Source: Desarmillaria ectypa (taxonomy: Eukaryota; Basidiomycota; Agaricomycetes; Agaricales; Physalacriaceae). From it: 64,000 nt of DNA. The stretch covers positions 372,001-436,000 of the forward strand of contig JAUDYN010000004.1 in the NCBI GenBank assembly GCA_030407005.1. The letters run 5' to 3'. The translations under genes were made by a program, and so were the position numbers. Shown here piece by piece: positions 1 through 13,440 of the stretch (position 1 is the first letter of the stretch; the number at the start of each line of letters is the position of its first letter). The notes under the pieces were generated by a model that worked only from the letters and a program-made list of their open reading frames with translations, did not search any database and was not told where the DNA came from.

Positions 1-3000
1 AAACTGCATCTTGTTAGGCAATTGCACGTTCTGAGGCTTCTTCAGTCGGGCGATCAGTTCTCATGGACATCTAAACCTGGTGAGTCTTTCATCAATTCGG
101 ATCCTTTGCTTTTATTTACTACGTACCATCGAATAGGCTCATCAAAAATTTCCTACTTGCACATTCTTTTGCAGGCGCTTACGTCCTCCAACGTTCCTGC
201 GATACATTCGACACTTGTCCACCTTCTGGAGCATTTGTTGAGCAACAGTATCATGTTTCAACATAATCCAGATGAGGTGCATTTGTGGTTGATTTCTTTG
301 CCCACAGGACGCCGGCCACCGTCCGGAGGTGAATCGCCAGATAGTGCCAAGCTCACAGATGAACCAGAAAGTGTTCTCGCTTTCCTTGATGATTGCATAC
401 AGAGGTGTATTAAGACGCCTTATCGATACATCGAGGAGATGCAAGCTTTGGAGTCGACAGAAGATCGTACCGAATCTCAGTTGCCAAGTCCGCTACTGAT
501 GACACTAAGCGAGCAGCTTTCGGCTAAAATTACTACTAGGCTGCTATCCGCTTCAGACGTGCTTGCACTCGCGACATTCATCAGGAGCCTTGTCTTTCAG
601 CTTCACAACAGCTTCTCCCAAGGAAAGGCGCTGTTTTCCTTCACAGACAAGATTGACGGCATACTCGAGGCCCAAAAACTATTCTCCGAATATCCGATCG
701 TCACTACCGCCATTCGTAGAGAAATGGAGATTCTCAAATACTGTCTAGGCCATCTTAGAATTACCAAGTCCTCGACGCCCAGCAACATCGGTCAAGATGT
801 GAAGAGCTTTCTTCGCGCCGTTGAAGGATTGCAGATACGTATGCTTATGTTCTTTTTCTGCACAACCGATGCTTGACTCCAAACTGTAGCTCCAACTGAG
901 TCTGCGCGAATTGTGGCAGCTTACGAGTTAGTCGACTGGCTTCGGCTGCTGGAACAGCAGTTACGACCGGTTGACATGGAACGTTTAGTGACGATCGTTC
1001 ATCGCTTCTTCCCGCCGGCCCTGGAAGCACTGTCACAAGCTGCGAATCCTGCGCATCACCTACTCTGGAACGGCGCCAAACTGGTGTCGAAGGAATTATT
1101 GCCACAGTGAGTATACGAATTGCACTGTCTACAAGCCCCATTAACGACCCTGCTAGTGCCAAGTTTGATTGGTTGTTTGTGTCCGCTGACGAGGAACAAA
1201 TTCAAGACCAGAATGGGCAGGAGACCCTCGTGAACGCAGTCTTTACGCACTCGCCGTCGCTTTCGGATCTGAAGAGAGTGATCTGCCAAATCAACCACGG
1301 CCTAATTGTCGCCGCTGAGAGAGCAAACCTGCTACGTGGATTGCTGCAGCTCTTGAACTCCTTGATTACCCGCTCGGCTTTCGCGTTGCCCAACACCGAT
1401 TATGCCGCACTAAAGGGATTCGTATTCACGCTAGAGTCCGTTCAGAAATTGTGCACGGCTTCAACTTTACCTGAACTCGTTCGAGAAGGTAGAGCAACTG
1501 AATATGAGGTCGATAGCTGCATGTACTAATGCTCCACTTTTGATGCTGTAGCTCTACGTGTGTTGGTGAAAGACACTTTAGACGTTAACTCGCCAGTTGA
1601 AAGAAGCTTTGCTTCGGATATAGCCTTCCATTGGTTAAACGAGGTCCAGGCCGGCTTGGACAGTGATGCAAACGTCTCAGTAAGCTTTGTTCATGCCACA
1701 CTCATTCAAAGTACTGACAAACGGCAGCTCGAACCAGCGTCGATATGGGTGGTGTATCTTCCCCTGGATAGCTTGCTTCATCTATTGGACTCGTTGAGCC
1801 AAGGCCTGGCGAAGGACCGCGAACAAACTTCTATTCTTGATCTGCTGGACACCGTTATCAGCGCAATTCGAAACTTTGTGATGCAAGACGCTCAAGCAGA
1901 GTACCTTCTGCGTGTAAAGACGATACAGCTGATCAATCTTCGCTCGCATCTCTCCGATTCCGTGGTCCTCGAAGAACTCATTGCGATGACACTGCGCTCT
2001 TCTTTGCCACTACACATTGAAGGACTACTCCATCCTATACAAAATGCCAAAGATGCCGAGACGCGCCTTGACCGCTCAATAGCGCGATGGACCCATCGAC
2101 TAGAAACTCTACCTACGGATCTCCAGTTTTTCGCACTTTTGCAACAGGATCATTGGACCTCAGCAACGGTAGAGATTCTCCGCTCTCTAATTTATAAATG
2201 TCCATGTCCTCATGGCGCATTTTCATCGTGGCTGAAAGCCAATCAATGCTTAGAGAGAGATCCTCTTGGATTGGTTTCTGTCCTATATTCTTATTTGGAC
2301 GTTGCCAAGTGTCGTGGCGTACCAATTTCCGATGCTGAAGCTGAGCCATGGGTTCAGCATGGCCGGCGAATGTTCGGGTGGTCGACTGATGAATCGTTGT
2401 CTCCAAGTCTCCGTCATACAGCTTCGTTATGTATCACCTTTCTATTCCAGTTACTTTCTTCCAATCGTTCTCAGCTCGAGGATCTGATCCTGAACGATCT
2501 GCGTAAGCTACCGGTCAAATCGCTTACGCCGGACATGTTGCTTGTTGGCCTCAATGTCGGGAGTGAAGCGTCTGCATTGACGAATGCACTTGCGGAGCAT
2601 GGAGTGCAATGGGCTGTGCGGCATTTCACTGACGAAAATCCCGTTGACGACATGTCATCCCGGTGCGTCAAATATTTAAGTGAGTAACATTCGCATTAAC
2701 TACGATCCGACGTACTAATATTCTGCAGCCAACGTGGTTAAGATGGTGTCTCTGAAGCCACACATTGTTGAGCCCCTTCTCACTGCTGTAACACAGTTCC
2801 AATTGTGGAATACAGCGGCATTAGAATTATTGACCGCAGTTCTGAACCATGTTCCCTTCAAGGTATGTGGATATACAACAGGAGGGTTAGTCAATACTTA
2901 TATCTTTCCTTAGCCTTTGATGGTGAATCGCGTTCTTCAAAACGTCGTACAACACCACCGCTTTTCTAAGATATGTTCAGCGATGGACGCCTCTTCGTCA

Positions 3001-4774
3001 CCTTCAAGAGATGCTACTATCAGTCTTCTCCACGTTCTGTTCCACCTTCATCCTTCCAACACATGTCAAATTACACATGTGGTACCGCTAATGGCTGTGT
3101 ATCATGGAACTGCATCAATATCTGACCGGAAGTTGCTTTCAATCTTCCGTCTTTTTGAGGCACAACGAAAGACTTCGATCGGAATTCTGTTCAATCAGTG
3201 GAATGCATCGCATGAGATGACATCGAATGGTACCTTGGAGGCTATCCAGAGCCTGGATCCAACACTCCTTCTCCAAACTTGCCTCTACTATCCTAATTGG
3301 CGGCGTGTTGATGATCAGATTGACCTAGACAAGCACCCAGTACTGACCTATGACCCTCTCTTCGTCATCCTTCTGTTCGCCCATACCTTAGCAGAGGATC
3401 CACCTCAGGGTACCTTCCCTTGGATTGAATTCTTTCGGACGAACGTTGTCGGCCTTATTATCCGTTCTCTTTCGGCAAAGGATGGCCACATCCGCGAGCT
3501 CGCGATATACTGCATATCAGCCTTGTGGAAACAATTAGAAGTCAGTACTATCATATGTATCATGTTACACAGCAGCTAATGGTACGGTGTTTACAGACCG
3601 TCGAAATGCAAGAGAAGACTTCCGTCCTTTACATACTCGGGCTACTCCGAGATACTATACCGCAACCATCAGCCGGGGAGTGCCCTAAACGTTTGCCGAC
3701 ATACTCCACCTTAGTGTTACTACATGCGTTAAGAGGTGTTTTCTATCCCTCTCATTTCACGTACCCGTTGACTGCGCGGTTCTTGCTGCAACGTCCGGAG
3801 CTGGACATTGGCGATGTGCCGATGCTATTCGGGTTGCTATACAGTAGCTCCGACAACTGGAAACAAGAGAGAGCATGGATGATCAGGCTTCTTTCTGACG
3901 GACTTGTCAGTACCGATGATTGGCGGGTCTTCAAGCGTCGGCATACATGGGATCTTCTTGCGAGTATTTTCCAAGCGTCTGATGATCTTGCTTTGCGTAA
4001 AGGCATTCTCGAGGTTAGTCCAAATAATGATATCTGATCCTATTCAACAACGGTCTTTTCATAGGTGCTGGCGAACTTGACTTGCATTCCCCAAGCAACG
4101 ACGTCTCTTGTTTTGAAGTCGGGGCTTCATTGCTGGATTGAAATGCAACTGCTCAATCTCGTCGAAGACGAGAGTGTTGCGTGGCTGAAGATCATCGAGA
4201 ACATTATATGTTGCAGTGACACGAAGAAATTGGAGACTGCTACAAGTGGCCAGTGGCGATGGATAATAGGCCGTTGTATGTCACTTCTCCTCAACGACTC
4301 GTCATCAGGTAAGTGTACCTGATCCCCTGCATAATTGATTGGTGCTGAAATCGTCCTTTAGTCAAGCTTTCTGTGTTATCGCTGGCAGCCCGCGTGCTGC
4401 TGCGCCTCGCTTTGCTACCCGGTCCTTTGATTCCGAGCTCGGCTTCATTGCTCAACCGGACCGTGTACTGTCTTCAGGAGACAGAAAAGCAGATAGAGTG
4501 GAAACCATTAGGTATGAGCAAGAGCGCACCCACGCCACTGTCTTCGCTTCACACCAAGCTCCATTTGTTCAACAACACATCGGATGACCCCGTAAGGGAA
4601 TGGGGCCAAGCAGTCGAGTTGCTCTGGCGCGTATCGATGACATTCCCAAATAAAGAGCCGGCTTGGGATCTGCTATCCAGCCGGTTGTTGATATGGCGGA
4701 CGCTGGTAGATGCAGCGGACTTCAGCGGTGTAGCTGAATGGGCTAGAGCAGAAATCATTAGAAATCTAATTTAG
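1..4774 (+). CDS. URB1: URB1/Npa1-like nucleolar pre-ribosomal protein, C-terminal part (5' end outside window)
   Basis: URB1/Npa1 is a large nucleolar protein of early pre-60S particles needed for 27S rRNA processing. The reading frame is already open at base 1, so the N-terminal part lies outside the window. Exons join through GT-AG introns, for example 839-889, the one starting GTGAGT near 1108 and the one after 2681. They give over 1,300 residues of helical, repeat-like sequence with no transmembrane segment. The early part carries a motif reading HNPDEVHLWLISLP. Near the end are LFGLLYSSSDNWKQERAWM and RHTWDLLASIF, which I recognise as typical of the URB1 C-terminal domain. The stop codon ends at 4774. 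No frameshift was needed. Family assignment is from remembered motifs; the exon structure is seen directly. Confidence 0.85.
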
Positions 4775-4971
4775 TATTCGCCATCCCTTCATTTGTATCA
4801 TTATGTATCGTACATTCTTGTGTTCCGATGTATAATTACAGGTCAAAGCTTATAACTTTGATCGTCTCAGTGGCGTTCTGTTTGAAATTAACGCATTAAA
4901 TATTATTTCTCCTAGTATATCGGGTTGCTCTTGCGGTACCTTGCATCATTTTCAGACCGGCACGGTTCTGT

Positions 4972-6201
4972 TCACTCGTATTTGGCACTCACTAGATGGC
5001 CAGACTCTGGAATTGTAGTGATAGAAGCAAAGTGCCGCCCGGAACTAGGATCAACGATTGCTTCATGCACTCGTTTCGGTCTGTATTGATCATCAAGGAT
5101 GGGAGACTGGCGGGTAGTGTCTAGACTTACAAGAAATCATAGATACCACCCAATACTAGATGCACTGGCCGACTCGCGCAAGCTTTGTTTAAATCGGCTA
5201 TAGGCTTGGTAGCACCCTCTGGATCTCGATACATGGCCTAAGATTTCATGAGACCGTGTTTCGACTTGTTTTCTGGATATCAAGTGCGACGTACCGCTTC
5301 TTGATCCCTCGTACAAGCAAGTGAGAAGCCCGTATATGGGTTTCTAACGTGATAAGAACCCGGATGCGGTCGGGTGGCATGTCGCTAGCGAGATAGGCGT
5401 CAGCCGTATGTTAACTTAACGCCGTAGACGTCGAAAGGTTAACGTACAATAAACAGCTGTTGGATCCGGGGATCCCACTTCTTCTTCCGATCATGCCTCT
5501 TGAGGGAGGCCATAGCCGTCGTGAGGTCTGGCCATACGTCCCGACGTTCGTATGCGCCCTTGATAAGAATGGAGCGTAACTTTTTTAAATGATGAGCACC
5601 TGCTGGACTCAATAACGGTTCGACAAGTATTATCGACGAGAAAGGAACCGTGGGTGACATATACTGCAGCATTGTCCTATTTCAGAGATCCTGTTAATAC
5701 CGGTTGAAATAGGTCAAAGCTACTTGCATTGCCACTCCTCCAAGTGAATGTCCTACACCCACAAGGTTACGCGTTCTAAAGTCGATTCCATGTACAGATT
5801 TAGATAATAAGAAGCGATGCGCCGCCTGGGCATATTTTTCGCAGTTGACTAGATCGAATATTGTCAATGCATATCGTCGTCGAACGTGACAAAAACACAC
5901 AGTTTAGATAGAATTCTGGTGTCTGCAACGTCGCTTCATTCAGCACTGCTGATGCACCATGATTGGGACAATCTAGCGTCCATGCCTCCCGGATCCACAC
6001 TGACCCGCCAAAAGAAGCAAGATCGAAAATCTTTTCCAAAGTAGGCTCCCAGCTCTCTTTGTGAAAACTCGTTCCATGAAGACACAGCAGCGTCGATGCA
6101 TCAGAACATTGGGATGCGGGAGAGGACGTCCAGTATCTTTTAGCAGTCAGAAACAGGGGGTAGCCATCGTGGGGAGGTATGGTTATCGTTTCTGAGAGCA
6201 T
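4972..6201 (-). CDS. alpha/beta hydrolase
   Basis: This is a single-domain alpha/beta hydrolase in five or more exons. The ATG at 6201 begins MLSETITIPPHDGYPLFL. An early LLCLHGTSFHKESWEP segment matches the oxyanion-loop HG region of the fold. The nucleophile elbow GHSLGG is encoded near 5740, and a late exon holds the probable acid region (VHLVLGGIYDFL). The catalytic histidine sits in PESGHLVSAKYE just before the stop at 4972-4974. The full triad order Ser-Asp-His is therefore plausible. The layout resembles fungal hydrolases often annotated as toxin-biosynthesis or peroxisomal membrane-associated proteins, but the substrate cannot be read from the sequence. It converges with the URB1 gene: the two stop codons are about 200 bases apart. 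Internal exon borders between 5250 and 5440 are uncertain. Confidence 0.75.
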
Positions 6202-6621
6202 TATCAGCCCGAGTCCTCGAACGTGATGGCCCTTACTTTATATTATTTTGAGAAGCAAGCGTTGGATGCAGTGAAAAACAACACAGCCGCTTTTGACAAC
6301 ACGTTGGCTGTCACCTGAGGAAGATGCCGCTGATTCCGCTTGATACCGATGCGTCGGACTCTGTAGCAGCACTATTGTAAGGTATCATATATCATAGGGC
6401 GTCACGCGCAGCAGTGCCGTTCTTAATAGAAGTTCGAGCAACAATAATGCGGTGAAGACCTTGAGATTCAAAGTCCTTATGAGTGATGGGGAAAGGAAAG
6501 CATCGTTATATTTCAATACATCTTTTATTGAACCTAGCTTGGCACTCGACTCCTCAAACTTTCGGCAGCACGTCAATTTGTATAATTTGAAAGCTTAGTA
6601 CATACTAGTGGGACGAGTCCA

Positions 6622-8212
6622 TTAGAAGGTCAACGTTTGCCCGGCACTTGCTGTAACAGAGGCCCTGACATTGGCGGTCGGCAACAGCGTGTAAGAGTAG
6701 GGCGCAGTGTTGAGATTTCCAACGGGTGCAGCTGCGAATAGGATCATTAGAAACTCATAAACGATCGAGATCTCAGGAGATTACGCACTGTTTGCGCCAG
6801 TAGGCCCGAAGTCTAATATCAACTATAAGAGAAGGCAGCGGGTAGCAAATCAAAGAAGCCTACACACCATTTCCCCGAGCTACAGCGAAACCTTCATTGG
6901 TGGCGTAAAGAGGCTTGTTAGTGCCTAACATTTCAGTGTCAGTGTTGATAGAACGAAGCGTGGAGTGATCCTACCAGTCCAGACATTATTTTCGACGAGG
7001 AGTTGAGCACCTGGCAGTTGGCACTAAGACAACATTTACCATATGAGTAAATGAAGCACTCACCATCACGGGTGTTTATGCCGTCGTTGTTATTATCGAA
7101 GACCTGAAGACGGAAAAAGGTGAGCGCGTACGACGAATGTAGAGGGGGTTCATACGTTGTTGAAGATGTGACCGTGTCCGAATCTGTCGAATTGTCAGAA
7201 GAAGGCAGGGAAAAAATTACGATCAGCATACCGGAATGACGGAGTACGCGAGTTCAAGTTGAACCACCAGTTGTTGGCATATGTAACGGTGATAGCGACG
7301 TCCTGAGCACCATTGTTGTCAGAATGGCCGACGAGAGAAGCCTTCCAGTGTGTGTACAACCTGCTGTTTGTAACGGTCACACCAGTGCAGCCGTGAGTAA
7401 TATCGAGAAGTCCATCATAGCTAGGTACAAAGGTTCGTCAGTATTAACTCCACCGCTCAGGACCTGAGGGCACGCACAAGTCCTGGCAGAGAATAAGAGC
7501 TCATAAAGAAATAGAAGCAAACAGTAAGTACATACCTTGTCATGGTCTCTGTCGCTGGAAAGATCCAGGTGATCAAGCCAGACTTGGCTGGCAGACTGAA
7601 CACCGATGGCATCTCCAGCTGATGCTAAAACCTTGGATATCTTGATGTTACGGATGATCACATTTGACTCCGACAATACGCGGAGACCGATGCCATTTAG
7701 CGCTGAACAAAAATGAGCAAAGAACGTAACTCTTCATTTTTATTACGACACTCACTTGCCCCGGGAGCACCAAGAACAGATGTGTTCGAACCAACTCTGA
7801 CGACGGCATTGCCGGTCAAAGTTCCTGGCGCAAGTCGTATGTTAATCCGTCCTTTAGTAGAATGTACATTATTTACCTGAGATAATAACAATCTTGGGAC
7901 TATTGCCAGTTACAGCGCTTGTTAAAGCACTGAGCGTCGTGACTGTAGTCGTAGATCCACCGCGCCCACCAGTTGTGCTTGTAATGTTCATGAATTTAGG
8001 CGTATACATCAAGGGGACAGACCTTACCCGCCATTGAGAGTCGCATAACCGACGGTAGCAACATCGGAAACAGATGCGCGCTTGAAGATTTTATTCTCAA
8101 GCGGAGTGGCCTGGTCAAATGTATCAGAATATGACGCCGTTTCGAGTGGTGGCGTACATACAGAAACAGCGTTGACCGCGACGAAAACCAAGAGAGAGTA
8201 AATCCACTTCAT
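6622..8212 (-). CDS. secreted pectate lyase, polysaccharide lyase family 1
   Basis: PL1 lyases cleave de-esterified homogalacturonan in plant cell walls by beta-elimination. The ATG at 8212 (MKWIYSLLVFVAVNAVSVC) starts a clear signal peptide; an upstream TTG in the same frame is not needed. Diagnostic segments follow in order: a GIGLRVLSESNVIIRNIKIS-type strand split by an intron, WLDHLDLSSDRDHDK (the Asp-rich calcium and substrate region), YDGLLDITHGCTGVTVTNS, THWKASLVGHSDN, and NNWWFNLNSRTPSFR, which contains the conserved catalytic Arg. The last exon ends SAGQTLTF, with the stop at 6622-6624. The gene has at least eight short exons. A TATAAAA sits 59 bases upstream of the ATG. It fits a plant-litter or plant-associated lifestyle. 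Confidence 0.88.
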
Positions 8213-8270
8213 GATAGACAAGAATGTACAGAGAATGAGTTCTGAAGAGATTCCTCGTAGAAAGTAGAGC

Positions 8271-8277
8271 TTTTATA
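8271..8277 (-). promoter_or_regulatory. TATA box of the pectate lyase gene
   Basis: Reading the minus strand, TATAAAA lies 59 bases upstream of the ATG at 8212. It is followed by a pyrimidine-rich stretch, as expected for a strongly expressed secreted enzyme. Confidence 0.55.
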
Positions 8278-9990
8278 TCAGGTTTACCATTTGTCCTTGC
8301 TCCAAAACAGTGCTCTCATTATTGCATCGCGGACCGCACGGAACGAACGGGCCCTACGGGGAGTGACAGAACACTGGTTGTGAATACGATATCTTGCAAC
8401 CCTACCTTTAGCCGGATTTATACCGAATAGTTCCAAGACGAGGAAGAAAAATCTCTGTTCCGATCACCAGCGAAGGCTCAATTTTGGCGGTCGTCTGTGC
8501 AGGTGAATCCAGTTTATTAGTGCACGAGCTCGATGAAATTGTCTTGACCTACGAAATACCAAGCAGCAGCGACAGCAGTTATTTCGGCAATTTCAGAAAG
8601 TGTGTCATTTCAGGAGACTGACGCGATTTTCCATCAGCTCCTGACAAGTTCCTGGCGGTCAATGAATGGACGCCACACTATATATAAATGTCATGTTCTG
8701 AACAAATCTCGTTGCGGGCCGCCCAGGGCAGCCTCGAGTACTGCTTCGTGCAGTAGCTCGTGGTCAAGGACCATACTGTTTTCGCTCCATGAGTCCCACT
8801 GTCCGGATAATTTTAGAGCATCGTCAGCTCAGAAAGCCCGTCAGCTGATACGAAACTCATGCTTTTTGAGAACCTATTAACTTGCCACATTAGAGGGCAA
8901 GTCAGGCGTCGGAGAAACCAATAAGCTGAAGGACTTATGCGAGATGAATCCATAAATTGAATCGACTAAAATGAGCAGTTCACACATCACCCGACCCAGG
9001 TGCCATGCATTCCACGAGGAAAGCATCTTTCTTTCCGTGGTATAGAAGTTTGGTATGCTGTGAGTGTGAAAGATGATCGTGGTTGGAAGCTGACGTTACG
9101 GCCCGAGACGACACAGCTTGCTCTCCTCGGCATCGCGGCAGTGCTGCCGCACCGAGTTCGAATGTACAGCCATGACGCTTAAAACTTCGAGTCGAACGTC
9201 CGATGTTTTCCTGAGGCATTTCTTAATGTCCATCTATTGCATGCCATTTACCCAAAGTTTTGCTAATAAAAGAAAAACTTTCGACTCGAATATAATGATC
9301 TCTTCTAGAATACCCCAATGCAGGCACATCTTGTCAGCAGTGACTCCCGTCTTTTCCTCACGTCTTCGTTATCCTGCTAGCAATCCTGCTGTTCACATTC
9401 TTCAAAGAGTTAATTCTCTCAAATATCTCCCAAGTAAATGCATCCAGGAGAATATTCGGCAAAGTCTCGTTTTTATGCAAGGGTCTGCCCAAAGCTTGCT
9501 CATATTACTTGCTGACGACCATGCTCTTTAGCGCACGTGTTGTTATCCCTCGGATTGCTGCAGTGGCCATCATTCAATTAATGTTACTGTGAGCCATCAC
9601 CCGTTATGAATATCTCTGTGAACGAGCTGAGGAAATCGAACTTGACTGACGAGAATGTACATTGAATGTGGATGTCATGGCAAGTATTGTTTGATAGAGT
9701 AGGCGTTTCCAAGCGAAAGAAAAAGTGAGTGGCAAGTTTGTTGTACCATTTTCCAACGCGGAGCACAGTTCAATAATGCGTAAGTCATACATGTGGTCAG
9801 CCCGGCTACGGCGAACCTGTCGCATCTTCAGGTTCTTACCATTATTCGTACCCTGGCGTCTCATCTTACAGCTCGGTTTCGGCCCCTGTCGGCCGCCGGC
9901 ATGGCAAACTAAGTTCGAACGTTTGAATTTCAAAAATAAAAATAGCTTCTTTTACTCTTTTTTTATCCTTCTTCGCCGACGCCAAGAATC
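8278..9990. other. intergenic, no supported gene
   Basis: Open frames here are short, start mostly at non-ATG codons, lack recognisable motifs and overlap on both strands. I saw no tRNA, tandem repeat or transposon terminus. Promoter DNA for the pectate lyase (left) and the DUF6697-like gene (right) must lie here. Confidence 0.5.
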
Positions 9991-9991
9991 A

Positions 9992-11371
9992 ATGCGGGAA
10001 GAAGTTAAGAAGGAAGAAGTCGATGACCCTTCTATACTGGAATCAGTTGAAAATTCCGAGTTGCCCACTGTGAAGGGTGAGACAGATTTGGAACATCGCG
10101 TATTTACCGAATTCTCTGGTCCTCCCATCCTTCACTTACCTGCTCTGGGAGAGGACTCGCAGACAGTGATACAACTTGCAGACGTAGCTCTCCGGTTATC
10201 TGCTCCCCCTGATAGCCTACTATGTTCTGGTATTGATTCGAGATCTAGCTCCATGTCCTCCCCTTGCAAGAGGCGCCGGGTAATGAGGGTTGTAGTTCCC
10301 ATATTACGCTTTGCCCTTGACAAATTGCCAGCTAGAATTTGCAAGGAGGGCGATAACAGCGAGGCAATGCAAAGACTTGTTAACGTAAGTGATGGGCGCA
10401 CATACAACAGACAGCTTCATGATAATACGATTCTTCAGCCCAAAATAAAGAAAATGAAAAACCTAGAACTATCCCTGGATACTGTTCAAAATCGCATCAA
10501 AGGCATGCGTGTCTACGGTGTGCATCTTGACCCCAACATCCGGGACTGCGCCGTGGACCGTCGCTTCATGTCGCAGTTCTGGGGTGGAAACACCCAAGAA
10601 ACCTTTCCGAATATCGCTCAAAAATCCCTCGACATACACCCTCAGTTTGAACATGAACCCGCATGTTCCGCAAGTGCCTGGGGCACCTGGGCTATTCTTT
10701 TCTTCTCGAAGTAACTCAAAGAGTCTTCTCCCGTATTGATAGCGGGAAGTGGCAATATATGGGTCAGTATAAGATGGAGAGGGCTGCACCTCTGACGGTA
10801 GAAGAATGGAAGAAACAGGAGCACGTTGTGAGCAACATGCATAGTTGTATTAGTCGATTTACTGACATGTTCTGAAGGTTGTTTTGACTTGGGCACACAA
10901 GATGTCCAAGTCGGGATATGGTACTCGTTGCAAAGTTATCGTTCATCTGCGCCACCAATTTGGTCGCAAGCCGATAAAATCAGGAATCAACCATGCTCTC
11001 CAAGGTGGAAAGCGGTACAAGAATGTTACGAAGGAACAGATGGCTCATGCATTGCGTCAGGGTTGGTTGGTAAGGCATTGGCCCATCCTTTCCCTTTCAA
11101 GTGCTCTTCTTATATATTAATTCAGGTATTGGGTGTATGGAAAATGAAGTGTGTGGGATATGATGTCGCTTTCCAACGTGATCTTGTTGAAAGGTGGGTA
11201 GACTTGGTTCCGCCTCCTCCTAAGCCAGCTAAGAATCAAGGAACGCCACCCACGGGTTCAAAGCGAAAGCGCAAACAGCCCCTAGATGTTGTCGATTCTG
11301 ACGACGAATTTGCAGTCGAAGAGCTAGTTTATCTTTCGAAGGGAACAAAGACGCATCCTATTGTAGTATAG
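9992..11371 (+). pseudogene. DUF6697-like agaricomycete gene, copy 1, probably frameshifted
   Basis: The ATG at 9992 begins MREEVKKEEVDD, an acidic, disordered N-terminus followed by a basic SPCKRRRV patch. Introns are clear: 10384-10437 (GTAAGT to TTCAG), 10827-10878 (GTGAGC to GAAG) and about 11070-11125. They leave segments such as RLVN|PKIKKMKNLELSLDT, VPQVPGAPGLFFSSR, SGKWQYMGQYKMER, GRKPIKSGINHALQGG and VWKMKCVGYDVAFQRDL. I believe this is the DUF6697 domain of agaricomycetes; its function is unknown. Two frame changes, near 10605 (by a run of five A) and near 10700, cannot be explained by introns. The C-terminus is Lys/Arg-rich with a possible nuclear signal (KRKRK). A related copy lies inverted at 29305-30560. 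It could still be functional if the frameshifts are sequence errors. Confidence 0.6.
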
Positions 11372-11699
11372 TACACAACTAAGCAGGAGTTTCTGGCTAG
11401 AACACGGCTCCGATATGTTTTATCATCTATTGCTGTAGATACACAGTGTCATTCCGACCTATACGAGGACATGTATACCTTAGGATCAAAGTTTGGCCGG
11501 TATTCGTGTTCAGCGTAACAACACCGAGGAAATGTGACAAACCAAGCCAAGCATCCAGCAAGTATTTACAAGTGCCCGATGATAACCAGTGTCCAGCAAC
11601 GGATTTTCCGAAGTCATATAGTTGTGAGAGGGACAGGCGTCTCTCGATAAGCCGACAACTCCTGAATAAATTCCACAAGAAGATCTTTCCACCGGTCGT

Positions 11700-13030
11700 A
11701 CTTTTCACAGTGGTTGGTTGAGGAATCGGACGGCACTGGGATATTTTCTGTGCTTCTGGGAGACAAGATATAACCTGCTTTAAAAATTTGAGTACTTCAG
11801 AAGTTGTGAAGCGTTTTGAGACGGTTCTAGTGATCATCTTGCCCAGCAGGGGAGCGAGCACGGGCTCGTAGGGAGTGAAATGCTTCGGGTATTTGATCTA
11901 GAAAACCTTGTCGCTCTCGAATTGTGAACACATACTTGGAAGAGGCAGCAAAAGAGATATGCGAGGAGAGCGACGTCGAATGCGAATGGATCATAGTCGT
12001 GTTCGCCTTGAAAGGCATCATATAAGTTATGAAATTTTGTCCCTGCCAAGGATTCTGTATAAGGCAAACTACACTGAGAAGGAGTAGCATCGGGAGCAAA
12101 TCGGGAGGGAACATGATTGCGAAGTCAAAGTCGATGATGGTATATTTGATGAGAACCTGGGCCTGGAGCGTGATATAAGTACTTGAGGAAATCGGAGTAC
12201 ATGCCTAAAAACATGCAGCAATAATTCATGACAGCATCTTCTTATTTGATATCCTGAAGAGAAAGGGTTCATCTTGAAGACTTCTGCGAGTGATTGACTT
12301 ACCTGGCGAGCAAATTTTTTCGGATGTAAGAAACTAAGGCTCTAGCGGCAAAGGTCAGATTGGAAGGGCATTAGAAGCTCCCCGTGCTACCTTGAGCATG
12401 CAGTGCATATAAGCAAGCACTATTCTCAGAATCCTGAAGCCATACAGGGACACTCTCCCACCTGAAGATAGGTTAGTGGTACCGCGAGCCTGCGAGACAT
12501 TCGGGACAGACTTTGGCATAACAGCGAAGTAAATAGGCTCCGAATTAATGTCTAAAATTGGGAGGACACAGTTTTCCACGACTTTTCCTGTCCCTTTTTC
12601 ATCGGGAGACGTGTAATAGAGCCACTGTGCGTCTCTTTCATAGTTTTGACCGTGATGAGGTATCCTTGGGCATCCTGGGCAAATAAAACACGAGCCTAGC
12701 ACTGTATTCAGCATAAATAGTAAACACGCGAAAAATGCAGATTACTGATCCCGAGAACGTGGATGTCAGCCCTTCAGGCTCCTCCAGAGCACCTTTAGAG
12801 TACGCGTAAGGACTTAGGTCCATGGGTCGGCCGGTTCCTTCACGGACTTTCATAGCAGGCAGTAGCTCTGTAGTAAGTTCCATGTAGTCGCCCTCACTTT
12901 CATAGATTAGTTCTTGAAGCTGATAGCCGCGTCTTGCGAACCAGGGCGCCCACGAGTGCCACCATTGCAGACGGGGCTCGAATTCCAGGTCGCGAGAGTC
13001 CACTTTCCTTTCAGAGAATACAGAAAGTTA
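11700..13030 (-). pseudogene. fungal protein-kinase-like gene, decayed
   Basis: Pieces of a eukaryotic kinase-like fold appear in order on the minus strand. They are an N-terminal segment near 12960 (WWHSWAPWFARRGYQL), a glycine-loop/VAIK-like segment (VLFAQDAQGYLITVKTMKE), a hinge (NCVLPILDINSEPIYFAVMP), a catalytic-loop-like DIK followed by a TAA and EDAVMN (near 12240), a metal-binding TIIDFDFAIM with DFD instead of DFG (near 12130), an HDYDPFAFDVALLAYLF alpha-F region, and a C-lobe LAPLLGKM...SKRFT segment (near 11840). The frame changes between the VAIK and hinge segments, and a stop interrupts the catalytic loop. The most likely reading is a pseudogene of an expanded agaricomycete kinase-like family. 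Exact ends are uncertain, and no ATG is convincing. Confidence 0.55.
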
Positions 13031-13440
13031 GCTGAGCCAGTACCGACTGCATCGTATGGCCTAGTTAACCCGATCCATCTTTCCTACAACCGACGATTGT
13101 TGGAGTCCTGAATAAAAAACCTCTTACGGCCGAGTTGCCTTTCGGCAAAGTCCGTGAAGACAACGTGGGATGGCCCGGCCCGTGTTGTGTTACACTGCTT
13201 CGACGTTTTTTCTTTGCCCTGAGATACTGGCCACTGGGAACTATCGTTCTGTACGAACTTGTACTATATTTCTGGTCTTCATCCTGCCTTAGAGACAGCA
13301 GTGCATTATGTGACGAATCCCTCCGAAATCGATGCTAGTAGTAGCGTACTTTAAGGAGCTGGAAGTACGCTATATGACTAGGCACGCGCACGGCGGTTGT
13401 CTAGAAACAGTCTTTTAATATAAATTATTATTTTACCTCT
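13031..13440. other. intergenic
   Basis: No gene, repeat or terminus was recognised between the kinase-like pseudogene and the DUF7330-like repeat unit. Confidence 0.4.

Noticed and set aside
8602..9531. Short plus-strand frames of 90-137 codons
   Set aside because: They start at non-ATG codons or have no motif, overlap frames on the other strand and show no introns or promoter signals.
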